Source: Cannabis sativa (Eukaryota; Streptophyta; Magnoliopsida; Rosales; Cannabaceae). From it: a stretch of 64,000 bases of DNA. The notes under the pieces were generated by a model. The model did not search any database. It was given only the letters and a program-made list of their open reading frames with translations, and was not told the DNA's origin. This document shows, one piece after another, positions 43,555 through 57,058 of the stretch. Within the stretch, counting starts at the first letter, position 1; the number at the start of each line of letters is the position of its first letter. The DNA is taken from assembly GCF_029168945.1 (NCBI RefSeq), contig NC_083606.1:16704041-16768040 (forward strand), in the 5' to 3' direction. The position numbers were made by a program, and so were the translations under genes.

Positions 43555-45869
43555 TGTAATGTCCTAACAGTTAGGCATGCTACGGTTCTCAATAAACATA
43601 GCCTAATCCTGCTAGAACAGGGATTGCTAGAAAAGGAGCAGAATTTAAACTTTAAAAACATTTAAGGAATAAAAATTAACTTATAATTATTTAAACCTTA
43701 CAAAACACTTCAAAATATTACACATGATTCGGGATCCCGTAAATTTTTTTACAAAATATTACAAGTCATTTTAACATGTCATCCTAAGCGACAAAACCTG
43801 AGAATACAAAATAAATCCACTGGTAGACCCAACATGCGTGATCTAGTTTGGCCCAAACATGTATAATCCACCGCCAAGCCCTCAAACTCATGGCTGATCA
43901 CAGACAGATTTACCCTTTCCTGCACAATAGAGCACCCGTGAGCCAAGCCCAGCAAGACAGTATAAATAACAATATATATACACAATAATCAAAGATTACT
44001 TAATTATTGATGCCACTTCAGCTATTGCCTATTTGACATAGACCTACATGTTATGCTCACATGTCTATTTATGTCTATATAGCATAGATCCACGTGTTAC
44101 TCTCACACATCCATTTACAATAAGGCCTTATAATAGTTTATCTCGGTTCTGATTGCTGAGTCTAACCTAATTATGCTTGAGCGCATAATTCTTTATTTCA
44201 ACATATATAGCATGGCATTGCATTTAAAATCATTTAATCACTAGAGTAATAACCCTAGGCCATATAACTGCTCACTTTAGGGTGATAACCCTAATCCCAG
44301 TTCTTCATCTAATCATAATCGTAATATCAAACATGAGCGCCACCGCGCTTAACTCTACGTGCTAACTACTGTCTTACCTGATATACCAAGTATGTGGAGA
44401 TTCCAAACCTCCAGGTGTTCCTGAGCAAGCGTTGGTAATCCTAGTCACAATTCCTGAGATTTCACAAATAGGGTTAATCCCCAAATTCAATTTCACAAAA
44501 TCGCACAATAAGCATTTTATTTATAGATAGGGATATAAAGCTCAAAACGTGCTTTCCAACGCTATAAAGAATGTCCAAAACGGAGTCTCGAGTCAAAAGT
44601 TATGACCAAAACAAAATCATGAAATAGGATGGCTCTCTGCTAGGTTTTGGCCGCAGCGACCAAAAATCCAGCCGCGGCCAATGGGTTCGAAAACCCCAGA
44701 AAACCAATTTTTAAGGTCTAAAAATACCACTTTTCCATAGTTTGAAGTTTGAACCTCAACCAAAATATACCCAAAACCATTCATAAACTCAAATTTTGAA
44801 TCAAAATAAACCAAACTAACTTTGATACCAAACTAAAGCATCAAACCTAGCCCAAATCAATACCAAAGATACACAAAAAGGAAATATCATGAAACCTCAC
44901 CATAATCACCAAGTTGAACACCAATCATCAAAGCATTCAAACCATAATATTTGCCCAAAAAATTAAATTTAAAACGCAGAATTCAAACCTCATTTTCAAC
45001 CCTAAAAAATCACACACAACATTCAAGTTGCAATCCATATGGTCTCAATAGCTCAAACACATCAAAAATTACCAATATCACCACTAATTTCGCCAACATG
45101 CATCAAATCTCAAATAAAAATCAAGAACATCAAACCTAAACTCAAAGAATATTAACATACCTGAATTTAATCATAAACAAAATGGATCAAGAAGTTTTAC
45201 CACAAATTTCTAAGCTCCAAGCACAAAAAATCACCTAAATTCCTTAACTTTTCTCCAATCCAAGCCTTAATTTCAAAATTGTATAATACTGAAGATGATG
45301 ATAAAGAGAGAGGAAGAGGGGTCGGTTAGAGAGGGCTTAGAAAATTAGAATAATAATTTTTCAATATTCTCAAAATTACTTTTGGTTGAATAATGCTTAA
45401 ATGTTCAAAAGACCAAAATACCCTCATAGTCAAAATAAGCATATTTATATTGGCAAGGGTAAACTTGTCATTTCATCACACACATAATAACACATAATTT
45501 GAGATTTCTCACTTATCATATAAATGCCAAAATAAAATCCCAAAATGTACTTTGGGCCCCGAACCCAGTTCCGTCCAAAATACCTAGTTATGACTATATC
45601 ACGCCGACTTGTCAAAAAATACCCGCAAATAGACAGAATAAACATACTATATGATAATATAGTCCACAAGCACGATATATCATTAAAAGTACAATTTTAC
45701 CCTTCTCGGGCCAAATTTACAAAAATGCCCTGGTATACCAACGGGGTCTTAAAATGTAATTATCAGTATAGTTTCACATATTAAATTATATAATAATATA
45801 GTTTCACATTATTTCATATTTAAACTAGTTAGGGTTGCTAATCCGATTTCTTAACCTTAGGGTATTACA
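43555..45869 (-). repeat. Gypsy-2 5' LTR
   Basis: 2,315 bp; on the minus strand TGTAATACCC...GGACATTACA. The boundary is supported by the primer site at 43538-43550. The body is unlike the Gypsy-1 and Gypsy-3 LTRs, so it is a separate family. It contains paired ttggccgc / gcggccaa blocks at 44647-44681. Confidence 0.82.
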
Positions 45870-47388
45870 TAATCGTTTACCTATATATCTTTGTAAATAT
45901 TATTTTTAAGTTGAGGGTTGTCTTGCTTCCAATTTTTATATGACAGCCCAATTATCATATGGCATCTCCTAAATGTGATATTAGATTGCTATAGTTTTTG
46001 CCACAATACTCTCATTTATCGTTGATTTGGAGAGGAAGTCTTTTTTCTTGGTCCATCAACTTACTGATTGCGTTCATCTCCGTTCTACCTCGCTTAGGTA
46101 TCACCTTAGGACACTCTACAATAGGGTTTAAATTTGAATTTGAGTCTGAACCTGAGTTTGCCATATACCTACATCATTAACAAATATAATCACATGATAG
46201 CTATAACATAACAACTGCATAAAGAAACATAATCATCACAAGTAAGTTATAACAAATAGTAACTACATCAACTAACATTATCACAAGTAAGTTACTAATT
46301 AGACACTATTTCTTTTCTTTTTTTAGTAAAATTTATCATAATTCTACTAAAATTTTGGCAGCATAATAGTTGTAATTGGACGTTCCCAAAATTTTTAAAC
46401 ATACCAAAATTAACAAACAAAACAAATAAAATAACATTAACAATACAAAAATTATCCATCCATCCGACCACAGTACATGTATTCACAGAACCTACTTTAC
46501 TATGGTTGAATATTTAAAATATTCAAAATGAACTAACATGCACATTATTCCACCCATCCGATCACAGTACAATATATCGTAGAATCTATTTCACTACAAA
46601 TGAATATTTAAGATATTCAACCTCCCTTAAGCATTGATAATTAATTAATAACAAAAGGTTAGTGAATGTATATACCTTTAGCAAGCTAAAATACGATCAA
46701 CACCCAATTATTCGAAACCTTAAAAATTAGCTCACAACCTACAATATAATGAAATACAACAAATTAAAATTTTAATTATTTAACTACTTACTAGTTATAT
46801 CATTTAAGAGTAACTAGTTACAAATGAGTAACTAGTTAGTAATAAAAATAGATGAATATGAATGAAAAAAAGTAACTAGTTACTAGTTAGTAAAAAATAT
46901 AAAAACACATAAATAGGAATGAAAAAAAATAATTTAAATTCAATAAGTAAATTAAAAAATAAATATGGTAAATATATGGGGTTTTTTAGAGGTGGTTGGC
47001 GAGGGGTTCGTCGTGGGTTTAGGTTCTGTAATGTCGGCTGGGTTTCGTGCTGAAGAAGAAGAAGAAGAAGATGAAGTGGAAGACGAAGCTTTCAGGGTTT
47101 CTTATATAGTCCTATGGCGTCAGGGCACACATGTCATTAAAGGTATCCACCTATATCGTTCGTTATTTTCTATTAACCGACGCTATAGGGTTACTTAATA
47201 ATCCTTTTAGCTTTCCCAACCCACAACCGACTCTGTAGGGTATAGTCTATGTCTATGCCTACGGGTTTTATACAATAACCGTGTCTAAATGTCAATTTTC
47301 AACAGGCAGGTATTTTTACACCCTTTAGCTTCTTTTTTTATAAAAGGAGTGAAAAAAGTAGCCTCTAAAATAGTGTTTCGTAGTAGTG
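45870..47388. mobile_element. CACTA-like fragment, right end only
   Basis: Ends at 47388 with tttcgtagtagtg, the complement of a CACTACTACGAAA terminus. Just inside are runs of short repeats: four taactagtta-type blocks (46793-46893) and a ~115-bp imperfect tandem pair (46455-46625, ccatccgaccacagtac). The left terminus was not found; the left limit is simply the end of the Gypsy-2 LTR. The open frame at 46965-47198 with an acidic Glu run is not recognised as a gene. Confidence 0.5.
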
Positions 47389-49410
47389 TCCATATTTGTC
47401 CACTGTCTTTAATCATGTCATTAAGATTTCTTCTTAATTCATGATTAGAAATTTATTACTTGTTCAATCTCATTTTACAAGTATCTCTAAGTTCTAATAT
47501 TTAAATAATTATTATATTCAATATATGTATCTCATACTATGAATATCTTTTCAATTGTTTGTTAAATACTTTATTAACATCCTCAATTTTTATAATGTAT
47601 TATTAATTCTACATTTGATAAATTTATAGATAAGTAATTATTCACCATTAATATCACTTTATTCTCTTAAGAATATTTGATATCAAATAATTACTATTTC
47701 ATCTTATATATTATATTGTTTGAATTTAGTCATATCACTCAAATCTTCGTATAATAATTTTAATATCCACCTCCTAAAGTAAATGATTCAATCATCGCAT
47801 TTTTAATAGATACCATATCTGAATCAATTTTATTTTAATAAGAGAAAGTTCCTATTAAAATTAGGAGTTTTTTCATTTTTACACTTTAAAATAGTTTTTT
47901 TTTTTTTTTTTTTTTTTTTTTTGTAGTTTTAGGTATAGAAACTCCTATTGCAACTAGCGCTGCAACCACTTTAGAAACTTAAACCGTAAATTTAAAGAAA
48001 AAAAAAGTTAAAAAAAAAAACAGTATATAGAGTAATTCCCCTAAAATTTTATATTCAATATTATCTTAATGTATTGAATAATTATTGAGACTATTAATAT
48101 ATGATTCTTGAATAATTATATTGCGACTCTAATATTCGAAATTAGAAAGTATTAACTTTGTCACTAATTTTTGTTGTTATTGTGGAATTTGATTCATTAA
48201 TTCAAATTAGTTAAATATTACAAACCACTCTCTCGGTATATCTAACATTTCAATAAATCTCATTTATCGAAATCTATACAGTTCTTTGAACTCAAATCTT
48301 TTATTAAGAAATACTTATTGTTACATTAAAGAACAATTATAGAATTATATAGTAATATTAATATATCAGTCAACAAATATACCACCTCTCGTGCTTAATT
48401 TCACAAATGCACAAAAATAATAAAAAATAACAAAAAATAACAAAAATACGGTTTCACAGAATTTTAAGCATTTTTACGATTTTTTTTTTCTTATTTTATT
48501 TACATAAAATACTCTCTTTTTATATTGAAATTTTGTTCATTTATTGTTAATTTTTTGTTATCTGTATGTTATTTTTTGTTGTTATTTTGATGTTATTTTC
48601 ATGTTACTTCTATGTTGTTTTCTTGTTGATTTTATGTTGTTTTCGTATTATTTTTTAGAAAACCGTAAAATATAAAAAAAAACATCATTCTTTAAACGTA
48701 AAAATATAAATATTTTACAAAAAAAAAAAATAGTGTCTTATTTAATTATTCCTTATTTATTTTTTGTATTCACTACACTTTACGTGACAAGTGAGTTTTA
48801 TCTTAAGTTATCGAAATTTGACAACTCATCAGGCATCATATGTAACAAAAATTGTTAAGAGAGAGAGAGATTCTTAACATTACCAATTAGTGAAAACAAT
48901 TATACTATAGCCAGCAAGACACTGAACTTGTCCATTATTCAGTGAAAGCCATAAATTAAAGCTAAGAGGATCCAATCAAGTCTATCCAACCCACAGCTTA
49001 TCTATTTATCTATCCTGATCAAAGACCCCCACTACCATTAATTATTTATCATTTATGCATCAAAATTGACCCCAAAACTATTTTTTTAATTAGAAAAACA
49101 AATTTGACCCCAAAACTATTGGTTTCAAAACATTATAATGGGGAACATATCATTTGCCTATTACTTTCCCTATTAATTATATCTACCAATTTTTTTTGTT
49201 CCAAATCTTTCTCTCCCCCCTTTTTCTAAGATTAATAACATTTTAAAAGGAAAGATAAATCCAATAATTAAAGTAAAAGTAAAACTGCACAAAAACAAAT
49301 CTTACAAGGAGATCACCACACCCCCATACTGACACAAAAGGAAACCTCAACAATAACGGTACAGGTAAAAAACTAAAATAGTAAACACCATTATTGCAAT
49401 AAAAATAAAA
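47389..49410. other. AT-rich intergenic DNA
   Basis: No gene found. It contains a T24 run (47897-47921), a degenerate tandem of tgttgttttc-like units (48550-48655), and the pair 'acggtttcacagaa' (48447) / 'agaaaaccgtaaaat' (48657) that hints at a small inverted-repeat element I could not bound. Confidence 0.45.
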
Positions 49411-49411
49411 A

Positions 49412-49822
49412 GACTAATTAGTAATTTTTAATTTTTCTCCCGAACTTTGACATGTACTAAATCGTATCTCCTAAACTTTTTTGGTCGTTAAAAATTCCCC
49501 TGAATTATTGAGATTGTTAAATTTAAGGTCTTTTGTCTAATTTCATTTAATTTTACTGTTTCAGTGATTGTTTATGTAATAAACTATGCTCCCCATACTT
49601 TGATATCTACCAAATCATACCCCTCAAACTTTGATATGTACTAAATCATGCTCTTTGAATTTTTATCCATGTTAGAATTTTTTTACTAAAATTATACAAA
49701 AGTCCTTAAATTTAACAATCTCAATAGTTCGGAGAAAATTTTTAATGGCCAAAAAAGTTCAGGGAATACGATTTAGTATATGTCAAAATTCGAGGGAAAA
49801 AATTACTAATTAACCAAACAAA
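49412..49822. mobile_element. MULE-type MITE with ~145-bp inverted ends
   Basis: Left arm taattagtaatttttaattt... continues with gaactttgacatgtactaaa; the right arm is its inverted copy ending attactaatta. The middle repeats the motif ccaaactttgatatgtacta. Long TIRs and no coding capacity fit non-autonomous MULEs. I could not find an exact 9-bp TSD. A 26-bp near-identical block (agtaaacaccattattgcaa...) lies 20-35 bp outside each end (49381-49406, 49856-49881) in direct orientation. Confidence 0.65.
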
Positions 49823-49882
49823 AACGACACAAAGCCAATATCACCAATTTGGGATAGTAAACACCATTATTACAATAAAAAC

Positions 49883-51807
49883 TAAACCACATTACTCACA
49901 CAATAAAAAACTACAAACTTCTAGTAAAAAAGAACTATATACAAGGCACGCCACCAAAATATGTATCTTTATTTTAGTCGTTTCATACATATAAATGATC
50001 CTTGAAACAAAAGCATATTCTGTAGTTTAAAAGTGTTTATTGTTATTTTATATAGCTATAGTGAGAGAAAGAAATAGAATTAGTCTAAGTTTGACCATAC
50101 TTATTTCATTAATTTTCTATTTTTTAATTGAAAGGGTGAAAATATTTTCAATAGAGCATGTATTATAAAAATATTTTTACTTTTTAATTTTTTAATTTAG
50201 AATTAAAATTTAAAAAAAATTTAAAAAAAAAAAACACTTTCCAAAACTTTTTAAATATTTTTTTTCATAATTAATATTTTAGACTCCGACCCAACTTAAA
50301 TTTTAGAATCCGTACTCTAGCCCCGACCCACCACGGTCCCGACCCCAGATTCGGACTTAGACCTGACTTAAATAAGATTATAAAGTAAAATTTATAAAAT
50401 ACAAATTTGTTTTCTATTTTTAAAGTTAAAAAAATATTTTTGTTTTTTTAAAAAATAAAATTTTAAAAATGCAAAATTTACTTTTATTTTTGTGATTAAA
50501 AAAATAAAAATTTTATGAAATGTCCTTTAATTTTTTCTTCCAAATATTTCTTTCATAAAAAAAAATAGCTAGTTTTTGAAGGAATTAAAGTGCCAATAAC
50601 TTTTAAAGGGCGGTGTCTTTAAAAAAGCAGCAAGTAACCCAATGTTGTACTTTGGCACTTGTTGTATAATCTTAATTGGTTATTTTTAATTTTAAACTAT
50701 ATACAAATATAAATATTCATCTAGATTATAAAGGTTCAACCATTACTTGGTCATATTCAAACTTTGCTATTGCTTAATTTATATAATTTTTGCTTATTAA
50801 ATGGAATATGAATTTGGGAGTTTTTTTCCTTTTTTGGTCAACTTGATAAATGAATATTATTATTGTTATTTTTTGCTGAAATAAATTAATAGAATTGTTA
50901 GTATTTTGTATTGCTGGAATATTATGGGAACATATGCCTTATTCATATACATCTAAGGTCAAGGAAAAAAAAAGACCTTTAGTTGATAAGATTATTGTTA
51001 TTTTCTTTTTTTAAGGAGATAATTATTTTTTAAGAAAACAAAAAATCAGTGTTTTTTTTTTTTCTGATATAAAGGGAGGAGGGATTCCAATTGTGACATT
51101 TTCGTGTAAAATTATTAAGCTAGGTCTATAATCACACTAAAACTCAATTTTTAAGGACTTAAATAAGAATTTATTAACCACTGAAAACACTTTAAAAATG
51201 AAAAATTATCTCCACAAAATCTGCATATGAAAAAATGCATAAACAACTTGACATAACATAACATATACCTTAGCCATTTCCATCAATACAAACTCCTTAG
51301 CAAACAAATATTACATAGTTTTTTTTTTTCTTGTTTTCTTTTCTTTTTTCTTAGAGACCAAATTAATTAATTATCGTATTGAATTAGTAATGATTTAAGT
51401 ACTTTTGCATTAATATATAAAAGAAAAAGGATAAGGCCTTTTATGCTAGCTAGCACTCAAATTCCACTCTAATTTTTATTTCTCTACCAATATTTTTAAG
51501 CCTCACTGACAAATATTTTTTGCTCTATTTCTCGAGTGCATGCATGCACTTCTTAAAATCTTGGCTTATAATAGACAATTTAATTTCTAATGTTTTACTA
51601 ATTTATTCCCTAATATATATTACTTGAAGTGGATCTTGAAGAGAAAGAAAAAGATAACAGCTACTTAATATTGTATAAATTATTGATGTAATTAAGTATA
51701 AAATTTTATATAAATTAATTAAATAATTTTTATCACTAATTAATTGTAAAGTAACACCAATACTAGACTCTACTTAGCTAGTACCATATTTCTATCAATC
51801 ATCCTGA

Positions 51808-51849
<42 letters not shown>

Positions 51850-51961
51850 TAAACAAGGAAGAAAAGCTATTAACAGCATTGAAGGCCCAAGTTCATTCAA
51901 CAAAGGCGTCCCAAGTCTTGGACACCAGAAGAAGTACTATTAGGACTATCTCAGAATTTCC

Positions 51962-51994
<33 letters not shown>

Positions 51995-52400
51995 GCTTTT
52001 GATGAGTTATAAGCACTGAAACTTCTTACAAGAGAATACCAATCTTTATTAAAAATAAATGAGAATATATGGAGTTATATTTCAAAATGCATATGAACTT
52101 GTGATACTTATTAAATAAATAAAAAATAAAAATAAAGTTCCTACTTGTGAATGTTTTATAATATAATGTGGTCTTGTTCAAAATGTTTAATATTGTGAGT
52201 TTCAAATAATAATTTCATTTTATTGTACATTTGAAATGTTATGTATTTCTTCAAAAATATTATTACATGAATAACCAAAATACAAATAACAATTACTAAC
52301 CTTACAATATTAAAGTTACGGATATTGTTATAATTGTTAAAATTGTTACTAGAATTTGAGTCGGGAACTTCATAAACTCAATATTTACCTTAAATATGTA
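49883..52400. other. AT-rich intergenic DNA with microsatellites
   Basis: No gene recognised. (TA)18 lies at 51809-51844 and (AAT)10 at 51964-51993. Between them, 51848-51962 is a short open, less AT-rich frame. At 50280-50350 'actccgacccaactt / ccccgaccc' is a small C-rich repeat. I see nothing else. Confidence 0.5.
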
Positions 52401-52404
52401 AGTT

Positions 52405-54868
52405 ACTAACTGAGGAAAGATCAACTTTGTCCTGAAAACTTGTCCAGAGACCTTTTTCTACTCAAGGAATCTGTTATCACATTGGCTTTCCCTGGGGTGA
52501 TAAAAAAAACCTCACAATCATAATCATTAATTAACCCTAATACCACTTTCTGCCTCATATTCAAATCTTTAGTACAAGATCACTGTAACAAGTTCTAAAT
52601 CATGTGATGGGTTACATCGATCATACTCCTCTAATTGACGAGAAGTATAAGCAATGATTATGTTGGCTTGCATCAGAACACACCCCAAACCCTTTTTGGA
52701 GGCATCACAATGAACTACAAACTTTTCTTGATCTAATAAAAAAAGCCAACACTGGAGTTGTAATTAGTTTCTTCTTCAACACTTGGATACTTGTTTTACA
52801 CTAATCAATCCACACAACCAGCTGACTTTTTGTGGTTAATTCTGTTTAAAATGTGGAGATCTTAGAGAATCCTACCCAGCTAAACCAAAAAAGCTTCTTA
52901 CTTCCATAAATTCTTCGGTCTTTGCAAAACCCTAACTGATTCAATCTTTCCTTAATCCATCATAATCATGTCTTTACTGATAATGTAACCTAGAAAATAT
53001 ACTCGTGATAATTAATATTCACACTTTTGAACTTAACATAAAGCTTATGTTCTCTTAGTTGATGTAAGATTATTCATAATTGTTGTCTGTGCTCCACTTC
53101 TGATTAATAGTATACAAGGATAGCATTAATAAATACTATAAAACAAATATAAAAGAAATCCTTGTACACTCGATTCATGAGGTCCCTGAAAGTTGTCGGA
53201 GCATTGATTAATCCAAAAGACATAAGAAAAAATTCATAATGGTCATATCTAATGTGAAATTTCATTTTTGAAACATCTACCTCTTGGGTTCTCAGTTGAT
53301 GATAGCCCGAGAAAAGGTTAAACTTGTAAAATATTGTCTTTCCTTGTAGCCGACAAAACAAATCGCCAATTCTAGGCAGTAGATACTTGTTCTTGATCAT
53401 CAGCTTCTTCAATTCACGATAGTCAATACATGTACAAAATGTTTCATCTTTTTTTAACAAACTAGGCAAAAACTCCCCATGGAAAAACACTAGGCTGTGC
53501 ATCCTCTGAAGTTGTAACTTCAATTCTTTAAGCTCTGCTGGAGCCATGCGATAAGGTACTTCATAAACTGGCTCTACTCCTGGTGCCAAATCAATGATAA
53601 AGTATATCTCTTGCTATGGTGGCAAACCAGGTAGTTCTTCGGGAAATACATCTACAAACTCTTTCACTACCTCGATGTCCTCTAGCCCAATTATTTCGAG
53701 TCTGCTAGTGTCCATCACAACTGCTAAGAATCATATGCATCCATCTTACGATAGGTCTCTAACTTTCCATAATGAGATAAATGGGATTCGGGAATCCCTA
53801 AACTGATCCCACAAAGATGAAAGGTTCCTCACCCTCGGGACAAAAAGGCACCATCTTCCTTTTACAATTAATATTGATTGCATGCTTAGATTAAAAATCC
53901 ATTCCGAGAATGATATCAAAAAATTTTATGACTAGCTCAACAAAATCAACACTTAACTCTTTATTGTCCACTCTGGGATAGACCTAATCCACCTTTTAGA
54001 GATAACTAATTTCTTGCTAGGCAATAGAGTTCAAACCCTAACTAATTGTTGTCACAAGGTCTACCCAACTTATCATTTATTATGTCACCACTGACAAGCT
54101 AGCCTCAACACCGGCCTAAGCAATAGTAAAAACACGAGCTGAAGTGGGTTTTACTTCTTTCTTTTGCCTTTTTTTTTAATCAAATAGGGTCAATCCCTTT
54201 TATGGTGTCCCATAATACTATACTGAAAAACAAGCCATGTCTTTACAACTCATCCAGGTGATACTTTTTGAAAGCTGGGTATATAGAATAAGTGTATCTG
54301 TCTTCAGGGCCACCTTGCTGACCATCCTGACATTGTTTTTCCTAGAACCTCTTATTCTAAGTCCCCCACCATCTGAACATAATTGGTGGCATCATACATG
54401 GTGATCATCAGGTTATGTCTAGTCTTGGCGTTGAATCCCGCAAGATACTTTTATCCCTTACTAAAGTCTGTTGCACTTAATTCTCGAGGCCAACTTGGAA
54501 ATTCTATCGAATTGAGTGGTATTCTTTGTCAATTACATTGACTTCTCCTTAGTTGACTAAACAAACTTTTTCCATGTTGATACTGCTACATCTCTGATTA
54601 CGATACCCTCTCCCTGTGATGCAACATGTCTTACCAGTCACTCAGTCACTTTCGATGATTTTCATAACACTAGAAATTCTAATCATAGTGTCTAATTCAC
54701 TAATATGATCCTTCTTGATATCTGCTTTTGATTAAACTTTAAGTGATACTAAAACTAATGGAATCTAACATCTATACTAATCTACCTCTCCATCTTATCC
54801 TTGGGTCTGATTCATGTTGTTGCAAATCTTTGTTCCCAATTTATCAAAGCATGTGGTGGATCTATATT
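52405..54868 (-). mobile_element. Gypsy-4: heavily decayed chromovirus fragment
   Basis: In minus-strand order: Gag N-terminus (54868-54400), zinc knuckle (about 54150-54280), protease (about 53800-54100), RT (53104-53640) and RNase H (52405-52720). All match the Gypsy-1 order, with many stops and small deletions. No LTR, primer site or TSD is visible, and both ends are abrupt, the right one against a Tat-type fragment. Confidence 0.82.
53104..53589 (-). pseudogene. Gypsy-4 reverse transcriptase remnant
   Basis: 161 codons: [72 protein letters not shown], and the active site degraded from FIDDILVY to FINAILVY. About 12 residues of the 'GFIRPS..PWG' block are missing near residue 35. Loss of the catalytic Asp pair shows it is inactive. 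Confidence 0.88.
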
Positions 54869-57058
54869 GGTAACAAAAAATTTTTGTTCTTGGTCTGGAA
54901 CATACATTATAATTTGGTTGTATTCAGAATATGCATCCATAAAGGTCATTAGCTCGGTCCTGTTGTCGCGTTGACTAACTGATCGATCCTTGGCAATGGA
55001 AAGTAATCTTTTGGACATGCTTTGTTCAGGTCGGAGAAGTCTATGTAGGTTTTCCATGTTTTATTTGGCCTTAGAACAAGAACAAGATTCAAGATCCATG
55101 TGGGATAAAATGTGAATGAAGTTATTGGCTAACAACCTGTCAACCTCTCCCTTTAAAGCATTTTGTCACTCAGGATCTAAAGGACGTCTTTTTTGGTGTT
55201 TTGGTGGGTAAGAGATATCTATGTTGAGATGGTGACAAATCACATTTGGGTCGATCCCGGCCCTATTTGAATGGCTCTAAGAAAATTTTTCTTAGTTTGC
55301 CTTCAAAAATGTGATTAATTGTTATTTTAGTTCTTCCCCTAAACCCTTTCCAATTTTAACACACTTGGTTGGGTCGTTTAGATCTAAATTCACTTCTTCT
55401 AACTCTTCAATTGGCTTGAGTTTATCGTGTTCATCTTGAATCCTGAGATCCAAGTCTTCCATCTTGCATATCTCATTTTCTTCTATTATGGTTACCATCA
55501 ACTAGTGGGTTGCCCTTCTGTTCTTTAATTCTACACCATAACATTGTTGGTTGTCAACTGGTCGCATTTCACTGTCCCAACTCTAGAATGAGTTGGGAAT
55601 TTCAAGGACATATGCTTTATTGGGCTTACTGGCCCCGTTCTAGTTAGTGATGGATGACCTATTAGTATATTATATACTGAAAGGATATCCACCATGAGGA
55701 ATTCTTGGATTTGGGTGACTAATAAAGAGGTTCTCCCATGGTAAGTGGGAGTTCAATGGTCCCCAGACTTGTAACATTGTCCCCAATGAAGCCACATAAA
55801 TTTACCATACATGGCCTTAATTTCACATCTTCTAGCCCCATCTTCTTTCATGTTTCTTTGTAAAGAATATTTACTAAACCCCTGTTGTTAATGAGAACCC
55901 TTTTTATTCTTTTATTTGCGAGCTAAACTGTGATGACCAGGGGATCTGTGTGTAGAATCTGCATATGCACTTCATCTTCGTCAGTGAAGATTATCGATGG
56001 CTCCTCGAGTTTTGCACGTTTAAAGGGTTCAGGAGCAAAAACTGACTCTTGATTTTCAACCTGGTTAATGTACCTTGGGCACTATTGCAGGTTCCAGTGA
56101 TATGTGGCCCTAAAATAACTATAATATCCTCGCCTTTAACTGGGGGTGGTTTTACATCATGGTTTTGGCTCTGGCTCTTGGGTTGATTTTGTTCATTCCC
56201 CCTTTTCCTCACATACTGCTTGAAATAACCTCGAGAAATGAGTCCTTCAATCTCATCTTTCAATTGGCGACATTCATTGGTTGTATGTCTAATATCCTTG
56301 TGGAATTGGTAATATTTATTTGGATCTCGCTTGCTCCTTCAGTTCTTCATTGGTTCGTGCCTTCAGAAAGCGACCCAATTCTAATTTGATGAGAAAGATA
56401 TTTTCATAAGTTTCATTCAATTCTGTATAAACATAATATATTGGAACATATTTTTTGTGTTTCTTTTATTTTTTCTTATCCTTTGATGAATCTTTTAATT
56501 TGTTTTTTCTTTTTCCATTTGATTCATTCCCTCTGCTCGCATTTCCCACCTTCGCTGTTACAGTACTCACATCAGCGGTACTTGAGCTGGGTTTATCTCC
56601 TGAGCTTGACTTGAGCATCTTCATTTCATTGTGTGCTTCTTCTTTTTTGCACAAAGATTAACGCCATGTCATTGAATTCATTTATTGACCTGACTGGGCG
56701 ACCCTGCAAATCATCCACAACTCTCCTCATGCGGTAGAAAAGTCAGTAGTTATACCAGTCTGGAGTGCTATTAACTGAATACTGTCATTCAGGTTTCTCA
56801 CTTTCGTTGCTGTTATGCTAAAACAACTCAGATAAGCCTTTAATGACTCTCCTGGCTTTTTTTTAAAAAAAAAAATTGTTAGTGATGACGCTTCTGACCT
56901 TCTATCCCTCGCGGCCTGGAATTGCTTCATAAATTCACTGGATAATTGCTCCGATGAAGTAATGGAATGATTTGTGAACTTATGAAACCAACTACTCGCT
57001 GCCCTAGTCAGGGTTGTTGGGAACAATATGCAATGCAAGTTGTTGGAAACAGTGCTTG
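54869..57058 (-). mobile_element. Tat/Ogre-lineage gypsy fragment (gag, protease region, RT start)
   Basis: Minus-strand order: Gag (57038-56727: FPTTLTRAASSWFHKF, SSEFMKQFQAARDRR), then a linker with LKDEIEGLISRGYFKQYVRK-like sequence and GPHITGT (56263-55991), then RT N-terminus (about 55060-54870: DFSDLNKACPKD, FPLPRIDQLV, LMTFMDAYSEYNQI). These motifs are characteristic of the Tat branch. It stops right after VTNI at 54869. No LTR assigned. Confidence 0.78.
56727..57038 (-). pseudogene. Tat-lineage gag remnant
   Basis: 103 open codons covering the retrotransposon-gag fold (LFPTTLTRAASSWFHKFTNH ... FMKQFQAARDRRSEAS ... GESLKAYLSCFS). Truncated at both ends by frameshifts; the loop FFFKKK arises from an A/T slippage tract at 56862-56876. 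Confidence 0.8.

Larger units (their letters stand above)
28071..45869 (-). mobile_element. Gypsy-2: decayed chromovirus broken by three insertions
   Basis: Minus-strand element with 5' LTR at 43555-45869, gag at 42233-43102, zinc knuckle/protease at 39880-40350, and RT in three pieces (39251-39880, 30479-30791, 28309-28534), running into RNase H at 28071. Integrase and the 3' LTR are missing at the left. The pieces rejoin exactly when the two solo LTRs and Gypsy-3, each with a TSD, are removed. Many internal stops and frameshifts show it is old. Confidence 0.88.

Noticed and set aside
46965..47198. 77-codon frame with a Glu/Asp run that could be a small acidic protein
   Set aside because: Sits in the subterminal part of a CACTA-like end, driven by a GAA repeat, with no family resemblance.
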